Source: an uncultured Paraglaciecola sp.
Lineage (GTDB): Bacteria; Pseudomonadota; Gammaproteobacteria; Enterobacterales; Alteromonadaceae
Length of the DNA stretch: 10,552 nucleotides
Assembly (NCBI GenBank): GCA_905479025.1
Contig: CAJQKX010000013.1
Location: 1 to 10,552, forward strand
Reading direction: 5' to 3'
In this document: piece after piece, positions 1-6,666 of the stretch
Position numbering within the stretch: the stretch's first letter is position 1
How the letters are laid out: each line of letters begins with the position of its first letter
Translations under genes and position numbers: made by a program
The notes under the pieces: model-generated
The model's input: only the letters and a program-made list of their open reading frames with translations
Told to the model about the DNA's origin: nothing
The model's database searches: none

Positions 1-259
1 CTGCTTTTTCGGCTTTATCTCCGCCACATTTACCTTCACCACATTTGCCTTCTTTCATGGTTTTGGTTGCTTTTTCGGCTTTATCTCCGCCACATTTACC
101 TTCACCACATTTGCCTTCTTCAGCAATGAGCATATAGCCAGAATCTAAAGATTGAACGCTAAACGGGCTAGTGTTAGCTTGAACACTAATAGAAGCAAGT
201 GAGCCGATAACAACTGCGCCAAGTGCTGTGGCAATGGCTGTTTTTTTAATTTGTTGCAT
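1..259 (-). CDS. hvfA: HvfA-like EGKCG-repeat RiPP metallophore precursor (C-terminus beyond left edge)
   Basis: Reading leftwards from the ATG at 257-259 gives 86 codons with no stop before the window ends. Residues 1-28 form a secretion signal: lysines at 5-6, a hydrophobic stretch at about 8-26, and a likely cut after VQA. A short spacer containing SGYM follows, then paired EGKCG motifs at residues 48-52, 53-57, 70-74 and 75-79, each pair followed by GDKAEKA. This layout matches the HvfA family. In Haemophilus, the multinuclear iron enzyme HvfB (DUF692) with its partner HvfC modifies the cysteines of EGKCG motifs to Cu(I)-binding oxazolone/thioamide (or isomeric thiooxazole) groups. The role here, periplasmic or secreted copper binding, is inferred. 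hvfB, hvfC and a DoxX-like hvfD would be expected to the left but cannot be seen. A good Shine-Dalgarno sequence supports the start. Confidence 0.88.
   Translation of the reverse strand, partial: MQQIKKTAIATALGAVVIGSLASISVQANTSPFSVQSLDSGYMLIAEEGKCGEGKCGGDKAEKATKTMKEGKCGEGKCGGDKAEKA
2..120 (-). repeat. 66-bp tandem direct repeat inside the hvfA-like gene
   Basis: Positions 2-54 and 68-120 are identical over 53 bp, with a period of 66 bp (22 codons). Each unit encodes two EGKCG motifs plus GDKAEKA and a short linker. The second copy runs to the left edge, so the total number of units is unknown. Identity at third codon positions points to recent duplication or gene conversion. Confidence 0.93.
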
Positions 260-265
260 ATTGAG

Positions 266-273
266 TTTCCTTT
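266..273 (-). promoter_or_regulatory. Ribosome binding site of the hvfA-like gene
   Basis: On the minus strand AAAGGAAA lies 6 nt upstream of the ATG at 257-259. It supports this start for a gene that is otherwise too short and too truncated to be obvious. Confidence 0.75.
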
Positions 274-307
274 AAAGTTATGAGCCAATCAAAAACGATT
301 ATTAAAC

Positions 308-313
308 ATTATA
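308..313 (-). promoter_or_regulatory. Candidate -10 element (TATAAT) for the hvfA-like gene
   Basis: A perfect TATAAT on the minus strand lies 48 nt upstream of the start codon. No convincing TTGACA-like -35 element sits 16-18 bp further upstream, so the promoter may need an activator or the match may be chance. No known metal-regulator operator was recognised nearby. Confidence 0.4.
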
Positions 314-415
314 GTCTGGTTTCAGTACACTAGACCTAAGCGCATTAATTATTATTTCAGTTTTTCCCTAAACACAAATTGTACCGATGAAACACTTGTT
401 TTTCAGCTGAACAAC

Positions 416-432
416 CTGTTTGATTTAAACAG
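416..432 (-). terminator. Small inverted repeat after glnB, possible weak terminator
   Basis: CTGTTT and AAACAG form a perfect 6-bp stem around a 5-nt loop, starting 12 nt past the glnB stop codon. There is no clear run of T after it, so it may be only a short 3'-end hairpin rather than a true intrinsic terminator. Confidence 0.3.
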
Positions 433-444
433 CGCTTTCTAGTA

Positions 445-795
<351 letters not shown>

Positions 796-820
796 TTAGT
801 GGGGCTTATTAATTTAAAAA

Positions 821-1654
821 TCATTCATCATATATAGTTGGAATGGGGACACGTTTATGTTGTGTTTTTTCAAAAATAGCAACTAGTTTTTCAGCAATAT
901 TATCTGCCACGACTTTACCCTCTAAAAAATCATCAATTTGATCGTAACTCATTCCTAGAGCCTGCTCATCAGATTTCTGTGGCACTAAGGTTTCTAAATC
1001 AGCGGTTGGTGCTTTATAGATAATATTTCGTGGAGCCCCTAAAAATTCAGCAACCTGCCTTACTTGGCGTTTATTTAGACCAAATAGAGGTGCAAGATCG
1101 CATGCGCCATCACCATACTTGGTATAAAAACCGGTGATATTTTCTGCTGAATGGTCTGTACCCAAAACTAAACCATCGAGTAAACCGGCGACTTGATATT
1201 GCGTCACCATGCGGGTACGTGCTTTAACATTACCCTTGACAAAATCACACTTACTTTCATTACCAGTAAGCAACCCAGCAGCATCAAGAGCTAAACGTGT
1301 TTGTTGGTCAATCGCATCTACACCGGGCTGTATATTCACAGCAATATGCTGACTTGGCTGAATAAAATCTATTGAGGCTTGGGCATCGGCCTCATCAGCT
1401 TGCACGTTGTATGGCAATCTAACTGCAATAAATTGATAATGTTTTTGGTATTCTTGATTTAATTGGTTTACCGCAAGTTGAGACAGTCGTCCTAAAGTAC
1501 AAGAATCGACTCCCCCACTGATACCTAACACTAAAACTGTCATCCCGCTACTAATAAGCTGAGATTTTATAAAATTGACCCGACGCTCAACTTCATAATT
1601 AACATCTATTTTAGGTAAAACCCGCATTTGTTCTATCACAGTACTCGTTTGCAT
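821..1654 (-). CDS. nadE: NH3-dependent NAD+ synthetase
   Basis: The 277-residue protein matches the ammonia-dependent NadE family (E. coli NadE has 275) from end to end. It adenylates and amidates deamido-NAD+ to NAD+ as the last step of NAD synthesis in the cytoplasm. The ATP-pyrophosphatase P-loop SGGVDS is at residues 46-51. Other family blocks visible are [51 protein letters not shown] and the C-terminal KTQHKR. There is no N-terminal glutaminase (nitrilase) domain, so free ammonia is the expected nitrogen donor. The start ATG is preceded by GAGGTG at good spacing. The gene lies upstream of glnB in one likely operon. No lesions or unusual residues were noticed. Confidence 0.95.
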   Translation of the reverse strand: MQTSTVIEQMRVLPKIDVNYEVERRVNFIKSQLISSGMTVLVLGISGGVDSCTLGRLSQLAVNQLNQEYQKHYQFIAVRLPYNVQADEADAQASIDFIQPSQHIAVNIQPGVDAIDQQTRLALDAAGLLTGNESKCDFVKGNVKARTRMVTQYQVAGLLDGLVLGTDHSAENITGFYTKYGDGACDLAPLFGLNKRQVRQVAEFLGAPRNIIYKAPTADLETLVPQKSDEQALGMSYDQIDDFLEGKVVADNIAEKLVAIFEKTQHKRVPIPTIYDE

Positions 1655-1658
1655 TTTT

Positions 1659-1664
1659 CACCTC
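1659..1664 (-). promoter_or_regulatory. Ribosome binding site of nadE
   Basis: GAGGTG on the minus strand lies 4 nt before the ATG at 1652-1654, a strong match that fixes the NadE start. The 208-bp gap up to 1862 is the divergent promoter region of nadE and the pseudopilin gene. I saw no convincing -35/-10 pair and no NadR- or NrtR-like operator in it. Confidence 0.65.
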
Positions 1665-1850
1665 AATAATGTCATGCCAGTAAAAAGTTCAGCTAGGCTG
1701 GAAATTTCGCCATTATTACCTTCAAGCATTCACAACTTAAAACGTAGCTACAACCTAATATTATCAACATGTGTATGTTATATCTAACCTTTGATAACTA
1801 TTTCATACCCTAAAAGTTCAAATATAGTTTATCTTAAGTTTACAAACATT

Positions 1851-1856
1851 GGAGTG
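1851..1856 (+). promoter_or_regulatory. Ribosome binding site deciding the GTG start of the pseudopilin
   Basis: GGAGTG lies 6 nt before the GTG at 1863. This favours the GTG over an in-frame upstream start near 1791, which would add 24 residues that do not fit a prepilin leader. Confidence 0.65.
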
Positions 1857-1862
1857 AATAAC

Positions 1863-2405
1863 GTGAAACAGCAAAAAGGTGTGACACTGGTTGAATTAAT
1901 GATCACTGTTTCCATCGTTGCAATAATACTGACACTAGTCGGCCCCAGTATTCAAAGCATCTTAATAAAAAATAGTATTGTCGCAGAAATCAACGAGGCT
2001 AGTTCGCTGATCCAGTATGCTAGGCACCATGCAATAGACGAGCAAGCAGAAGTAGTAGTATGTCCATCTAAAGATTACTCTGTATGCTCAAACGATTGGA
2101 ATGATCCTAAAATAGTCTTTATTGATAAAGACGATAACGCTATTCGAGGTGTCACAGAAGAATTATTGGTTACAAGTGGTTCATCATCTTTGACTAGTTT
2201 AATGACCAACACAAGCGATATCATTAAGTTTACCGGAACCGGCGAAGCAAATGAAACGACTGAAATTTTACTTTGTCATAAAGATGGAAAGTCAGAATAT
2301 GCTCGCTCGCTGTCAGTTACCTTGCAAGGAAGGGTTAAAATGAGTAGCGACAGTGACAGAAATGGCATTAACGAAAATGCATCTGGCACCGAACTTTCTT
2401 GTTAA
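1863..2405 (+). CDS. GspH/FimT family type IV pseudopilin (minor pilin)
   Basis: With the GTG start the product has 180 residues. It begins with a classic short class-III prepilin leader: KQQKG at 2-6, cleavage by prepilin peptidase before V7, then E11 (mature position 5) in a hydrophobic helix to about residue 35. The globular part carries C67 and C75 followed by W79 and VFID, the usual FimT/GspH arrangement, and a second cysteine pair, C138 and C180 (the last residue). A GRVK segment at 156-159 resembles the GRxR patch that mediates DNA binding in FimT of competent bacteria. A DxDxNG loop at 163-168 looks like a calcium-binding loop. It would sit in the inner membrane or at a pilus tip. No other pilus genes are in view, so its role in pilus assembly or DNA uptake is inferred. 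Confidence 0.82.
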   Translation: MKQQKGVTLVELMITVSIVAIILTLVGPSIQSILIKNSIVAEINEASSLIQYARHHAIDEQAEVVVCPSKDYSVCSNDWNDPKIVFIDKDDNAIRGVTEELLVTSGSSSLTSLMTNTSDIIKFTGTGEANETTEILLCHKDGKSEYARSLSVTLQGRVKMSSDSDRNGINENASGTELSC

Positions 2406-2668
2406 TTGTTATAGCTAACTTAATTGATATTTATTGATTCAAATTATGTTTAGCTAACCACTCATGACAACTTTATCAAACCTCTTTTTTACCTGACGAA
2501 ATCCAATGCTTTGAATGTTCTTCTTCATGGCGAACAAGTTAATTCGTAACTAAAGGATCAATAAAACTGCATTCTTGTCATATTTTGTTTCTATTACTGC
2601 CCTACTATGCTGTGATCCTGAGACGACAAACACCAACAACTACCACTCAAATCAAAAAAGGTATCAAT

Positions 2669-3052
2669 ATGCGTTTACTACACACCATGCTGCGGGTTGG
2701 CGACCTTCAAAACTCAATTGATTTTTACACCAACTTGATGGGTATGAAACTGCTTAAGAAAAGTGAGAATAAAGAGTACCAATATACTTTGGCATTTATT
2801 GGGTATGGTGAAGAGTCTGATACAACCGTATTAGAGCTAACGTATAACTGGGGCGAAAAACACTACAATATGGGTGATGCATTTGGTCATATCGCTATCG
2901 GAGTAGATGATATTTATGCCATATGTGAGTTTATTGAACAACAAGGTGGGGATGTATACCGAAAGCCTGGTCCAGTAAAAGGCGGCAAATCAGTGATCGC
3001 TTTTGTGCGAGATCCCGACGGTTATGCTATCGAATTAATTGAACGCAAATAA
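2669..3052 (+). CDS. gloA: Lactoylglutathione lyase (glyoxalase I), Ni-type
   Basis: This 127-residue VOC-fold enzyme converts the hemithioacetal of methylglyoxal and glutathione to S-lactoylglutathione in the cytoplasm. All four metal ligands known in E. coli GloA occur at the same positions: H5, E56, H74 and E122. The short chain and lack of the eukaryotic insertions place it with the nickel/cobalt-activated bacterial type. The ATG at 2669 is chosen because it gives the [10 protein letters not shown] start and follows AAAAGG with 7 nt spacing; an in-frame extension upstream to 2585 has no family resemblance. glpQ starts 10 bp after its stop, so the two probably form an operon. The gap at 2406-2668 contains no gene I can support. 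Confidence 0.95.
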   Translation: MRLLHTMLRVGDLQNSIDFYTNLMGMKLLKKSENKEYQYTLAFIGYGEESDTTVLELTYNWGEKHYNMGDAFGHIAIGVDDIYAICEFIEQQGGDVYRKPGPVKGGKSVIAFVRDPDGYAIELIERK

Positions 3053-3062
3053 AGTGAATATT

Positions 3063-4073
3063 ATGAAATACTACTTTTTAGGAATACTAATTTTAGTTTC
3101 TTCTTGTCAGATGATCCCCCCAAAACCTTTAATCATTGCCGATAAACCTTTAGTCATTGCTCACAGAGGTGCTTCAGGTTACTTACCTGAACATACACTT
3201 GAGTCGGTTACTTTAGCCTACGCGTTAGGCGCTGACTTTATTGAACAAGATTTAGTCGTGACCAAAGATTCCAAATTAATAGTGTTGCACGGTATTCAAC
3301 TTGAAGCGGTGACGGATGTAGAGCAAGTATTTCCCAGCAGAAAGCGTGAAGACGGTCATTATTATGTCTTAGACTTTACATTGTCTGAATTGAAGACTCT
3401 TAGCGTACATGAACGGCAAGATGCAAAAGGCAAACAAGTTTTTCCGAATCGTTACCAAGGCAATGACACATTTCACATTGCCACTTTTGAAGAACAAATT
3501 GAATTGATCCAGCAACTTAATCGCCAGTTTAACAAAACTACCGGCCTCTATCCCGAGATAAAATCTCCCGCTTGGCATAAGGATCAAGGTGTGGATATCA
3601 GCCAACTAGTTTTGGCTGTTTTGCGAAAACATAAGCTAGATGATGCGGATAAAGCGGTATATTTGCAGTGTTTTGATTTTGCTGAAATTCAGCGATTACG
3701 AAATGACCTAGACGCGAAAGTCAAACTCATACAACTAATTGGTGAAAACGATTGGCTAGAGTCACCTAGCAATTATGACTTCCTAAAAACACCTGAGGGA
3801 TTAAAGGCAATAGCTAAAGTTACCCAAGGCATTGGCCCTTGGATACCTCAGCTTATGGATTTAAAAACGATGCAGCCTTCAGGTTTTGTCAAACAAGCGC
3901 ATATTGCTGGCTTAAAAGTCCATCCTTACACTTTTCGTAATGATGCGTTACCAGACAATCTAGATACACAACAAACACTACAACTGTTGTTTAAAGACTT
4001 AAAAGTGGATGGTTTATTTACAGATTTCACTGATACAGTGGTTAACTATTTGAGCAACACTGAACTGCAATAG
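3063..4073 (+). CDS. glpQ: Glycerophosphodiester phosphodiesterase, lipoprotein form
   Basis: The 336-residue product matches periplasmic E. coli GlpQ throughout. It hydrolyses glycerophosphodiesters to glycerol-3-phosphate and an alcohol. Residues 1-15 are a lipoprotein signal with a VSSC lipobox. The lipidated C15 is followed by Q, which suggests the outer membrane. Active-site residues seen are H34-R35 (HRGASGY), E61 and D63 (EQD), H76, and E165 in YPEIK, the metal ligands and catalytic histidines of the family. The family's HD pair is HG here (G77). Later blocks such as YLQCFD, GIGPW, VHPYTFR and GLFTDF are intact. The start ATG follows the gloA stop by 10 bp with a weak AAAGTGA upstream. 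The stop lies 6 bp from the end of the convergent alkC pseudogene. Confidence 0.93.
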   Translation: MKYYFLGILILVSSCQMIPPKPLIIADKPLVIAHRGASGYLPEHTLESVTLAYALGADFIEQDLVVTKDSKLIVLHGIQLEAVTDVEQVFPSRKREDGHYYVLDFTLSELKTLSVHERQDAKGKQVFPNRYQGNDTFHIATFEEQIELIQQLNRQFNKTTGLYPEIKSPAWHKDQGVDISQLVLAVLRKHKLDDADKAVYLQCFDFAEIQRLRNDLDAKVKLIQLIGENDWLESPSNYDFLKTPEGLKAIAKVTQGIGPWIPQLMDLKTMQPSGFVKQAHIAGLKVHPYTFRNDALPDNLDTQQTLQLLFKDLKVDGLFTDFTDTVVNYLSNTELQ

Positions 4074-4079
4074 AACGAC

Positions 4080-5192
4080 TTATGAACTTAAGTTAAATTT
4101 GCCAATCAGCGTTTTTTGCCCATTAATGCTCACTTCGACCTTATGTAATCCCGCATATAAAGTTCGAGTAGACATAGGTTTTAATGACACTTTTTTAGAA
4201 AACGCGTACGACTGCTTTGATGCTAACTCTATGGCTTTCAGCTTGAATACCTTGGGGTTGGCTTTACCATTGGCTTTAATAAAGTGAATAGCAAAATCGA
4301 CCATCAAAGCAGCATTTTTAGTGGCTTGATTAATCAATTCAAAATTAATTTGAACGCTGGAGCCCACTTTAGCAATTTGGGGTGTTATGGCCATATGGAC
4401 AATTTTAACATCAGCAACATCACCGTATCCCAAAGCCTCCAGTGCACCTTGCTCGCCGCGTTTAATGGCACTACGCAGTGCATGTTTGACTAACCACACT
4501 CTGTCTTTGGAAGCACCTTTTAGCCACTTTTTGGCAACCTCAGCTTACAGCTCTGGGTGATCTTTGCCAATGTCGTTCAGGTTATTAGCCACTGAGCGTC
4601 TAACATACAACTCTGAATCATCTTTAAGTAGCTCTAATAACTCAATAACAGCAGACGGATCTTGAATAAATTCCGGTAAACGAGATGCCCAAGGCAAACG
4701 AGGACGAGTGCCTTCGGATACCAACCGCCTTACATGTAGGTTCGCGTCTGTGGCCCACAGTGTTAATAACGCTAAACACTTATCTGGGTAACGTTGAATA
4801 AAACGTCGAATGGCAAATTCAGAAGTAAACCTTTGAGTGAGTTGATAATGGGCTTGCATAGATGTCTCAAAATCATCAATTCCATTTTCAGTGACATAAA
4901 TTGTATGGGGCAAAAAAATAAATGAAGTGATGCTGTTATTTTCGTCATACACCACAGGAGAGTCCAACGACGCCAATAAAATAGCCACCGCTTTGTTAAA
5001 ATCATCAGGTAAATAAACCTTTAAACCCGTGGCAATTTTCCTGCCTCGCTCCATCAGTTCTAGATTGTCATAACCTGGCTGCACATGGGCAATAAATCCA
5101 TCACTGTCAAAATGGGGATCTTCATGTTGCAGCATATGGGCAATCTTAATAACAATACCGATTCCATAGTGGTTTTTTAGTGGGTCTGCCAA
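4080..5192 (-). pseudogene. alkC: AlkC-type alkylpurine DNA glycosylase, interrupted by an in-frame TAA
   Basis: Read in one frame, the gene gives 370 codons with a single internal stop, TAA at 4545-4547, after residue 215. The first part has the HEAT-like repeat fold of the AlkC/AlkD superfamily, with blocks such as SEFAIRRFIQRYP, VRRLVSEGTRPRLPWA and YVRRSVANNLNDIGKDHPEL. The sequence continues in frame after the stop with AEVAKKWLKGA and DRVWLVKHALR. The C-terminal 110 residues or so are beta-rich and fit the Ig-like domain of AlkC-alpha. Intact AlkC excises 3-methyladenine and related lesions without base flipping. The start would be TTG at 5190-5192, with a stop two codons upstream and no clear Shine-Dalgarno, possibly a second lesion in an ATG. 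The protein truncated at 215 would lose the last repeats and the Ig domain, so it is probably inactive. Confidence 0.85.
4545..4547 (-). other. Premature TAA codon in alkC
   Basis: The codon follows KDHPEL and precedes AEVAKKW in the same frame. The AlkC match continues directly across it, so the change is a single-codon nonsense substitution and not an indel. Confidence 0.85.
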
Positions 5193-5214
5193 AATTTAGT
5201 TAACCATTAGTTAT

Positions 5215-6382
5215 TTAGTGGTGACCTTTTAGCGTATCCAATTTCGCTGAATAAAGCTTTTCATCTATCTTGGTATAAGCCAACCCTGATGCTTTTTGCA
5301 TAGCGTTATTGGCCTCAGCCTTATCCGCTAGTTGATAATAAGTCTTTGCTTGACCAAAAAATCCTCATGTAAATAGGGCGCCATGTCTGCGGATTTTTTG
5401 TAAAGGTATAGAGCCTTCCAATAGTTTTCTCTTTCATAGGCATGATAAGCTAAATCATGCCAGTTAAATGGGTTGTCATCTTCAATTTCCAAATACTTGT
5501 CTTCGTAAAACGCAGCTTCTACATGTCTGTTACTTTCGTTAAGCAAAATTACGTAGTGACTTAAAATACTCACCGAGCCTTTTGTATGTTGAAGCGTGTG
5601 TCTATATATGGATTCAGCTACATCTGGCTTTCCAGATTTTTTATGCAAAACAGCCAAGGTATTGAGTGTTTCAATATTAATTGGTGATATCTGCAGAGCG
5701 GCAGATAACAAATATTATGCCCTATCTAAGTCATCAATTACTAATGCCTTGGCGGCCAAGTTTTGATAATACATAAACACAAAATCTTCATCACTTACCT
5801 TCCCCCCCTTTACTCCTCTGGATGCTGGGAAAGTATCTATGATGATCTTTGAAAAGTATATATCTAGCTTTTTATTATCGAGTTGGGCTGGTGCATGAAC
5901 ATGTGTTTGAACATGAGAAGACATAGTCATTATGCCATTTTATCGAGAATAAACAGGCTCAGAATTAACTTTGCGATGTTCAACTTTAAGACCCACTAAA
6001 GAAGCATAAGCCTTAGTTAAAATAGCAAGTGATAGGCAATTACCGGCTTGCTTAATAGCAGCTAAGTCAGCATTATAAGTATCGCCTCGGTAAGTGAAAC
6101 CACTGAGAAAGTCTCCTAAGTATTCAGCCAAACGTTCATGACCTTTAATATCTTGATTTTCCCGAGCATGGTATTACGATAAAAAATGTTGTGCGCTATC
6201 ATCATTAAGATATCTTCTATATGAGGGACTTCGATTAGATTGTAGTCATCACTTTGCCAATTGAGGTGAGGAGCTATTCGAGCAGAATGGGTATCTATGG
6301 AGCTAGATAAGTCGTCGTGACTTGCACATCCCATAATCAAAAACAGTAAAAACAATGTAGTAAATCATACCATCCATTTCAT
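5215..6382 (-). pseudogene. Decayed lipoprotein with transglutaminase-like domain and TPR repeats
   Basis: Joining frames from the ATG at 6380-6382 to the TAA at 5215-5217 reconstructs about 389 residues. The N-terminus is a lipoprotein signal, MKWMV then FTTLFLLFLIMGC, broken by TGA at codon 6 (6365-6367). A segment with GNCLSLAILTKAYASLVGL follows. It resembles the catalytic-cysteine helix of bacterial transglutaminase-like proteins, with histidines in SHVQTHVH downstream. The last half is TPR-like (LLSAALQISP, LAVLHKKSGKPDVAESIY, KALYLYKKSADMAP). Lesions are the TGA, an apparent 1-nt loss near 6170 (NT to ARENQD), TAA at 5940-5942, TAA at 5715-5717, and an apparent 1-nt loss in the A6 run at 5356-5361. 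Restoring the two indels gives a length divisible by three. The alkC start lies 22 bp downstream. The original function is unknown. Confidence 0.82.
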
Positions 6383-6386
6383 TTGA

Positions 6387-6392
6387 CACTCC
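6387..6392 (-). promoter_or_regulatory. Ribosome binding site of the decayed TPR lipoprotein gene
   Basis: GGAGTG on the minus strand lies 4 nt before the ATG at 6380-6382. It supports that ATG as the ancestral start, even though the reading frame stops at codon 6. The nearest open start afterwards, a TTG at 6353-6355, has no such site and lies inside the signal peptide. Confidence 0.6.
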
Positions 6393-6423
6393 ACAATCTG
6401 CGTTAAGATCTATTATCAATAAA

Positions 6424-6651
6424 AAGATATCGGGCTTAACACAAACTGTATACTCAAATCACCTGAAACAGCGGATTCAACGGGAATTAAAACGGGCTAA
6501 GACAGGGGGTAATTAGTATAGAACTTCTGTCAAAAATCAAGCTCGCAAGCTAAATCACATTGGCAATGCTCGAAAAGACTACGCCTCAGTTATGCTAAAA
6601 CACATAAATAGAGGCGATATGTTAAAGATAAAAATCGATGGTTTTCTTTAG
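6424..6651 (+). pseudogene. Possible relic of an IS200/IS605-type TnpB (OrfB) gene
   Basis: One plus-strand frame across this intergenic stretch reads TVYSNHLKQRIQRELKRAK, TGGN, stop (TAG 6514-6516), then KNQARKLNHIGNARKDYASVMLKHI, ending at TAG 6649-6651. The pattern resembles the middle of TnpB/OrfB: a basic helix of the type LKRLQRELSR, then GSNNYRK, then a segment like KLARLHEKIANARKDFLHKLS. TnpB is the RNA-guided nuclease encoded by IS605-family elements. Neither the N-terminus nor the RuvC catalytic acids or zinc ribbon are present, so only a fragment remains. No IS ends were recognised. The call rests on remembered family patterns and could be chance similarity of a lysine/arginine-rich reading. 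Confidence 0.4.
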
Positions 6652-6661
6652 CCAAATCGAT
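6628..6661 (-). terminator. Possible intrinsic terminator of the GMC oxidoreductase gene
   Basis: On the minus strand, 5 nt past the stop, two ATCGAT arms (6656-6661 and 6634-6639), with an inner GG/CC pair, can form a hairpin. It is followed by TTTTAT. The stem is short and AT-rich, so termination strength is uncertain. Confidence 0.4.
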
Positions 6662-6666
6662 AAATT

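Noticed and set aside
1..120. Regularly spaced repeats that could suggest a CRISPR array
   Set aside because: The 66-bp unit is in frame, fully coding for EGKCG motifs, and the repeats lack distinct spacers.
2476..2541. Minus-strand frame reading LVRHEEEHSKHWISSGKKEV, which might be the end of a lost gene
   Set aside because: Only 20 codons, bounded by stops, no ribosome binding site and no recognised family; chance is likely in AT-rich DNA.
3369..3605. Open frame on the minus strand inside glpQ
   Set aside because: It lies opposite a well-supported GlpQ reading and shows no family resemblance.
4099..4493. Two short plus-strand open frames opposite alkC
   Set aside because: They are antisense to the Ig-like part of AlkC, with no protein-family signal and no ribosome binding sites.
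5328..6355. Four separate small genes in the TPR region
   Set aside because: The pieces join into one domain order with matching frames and a single start, lipobox and end, so one decayed gene explains them better.
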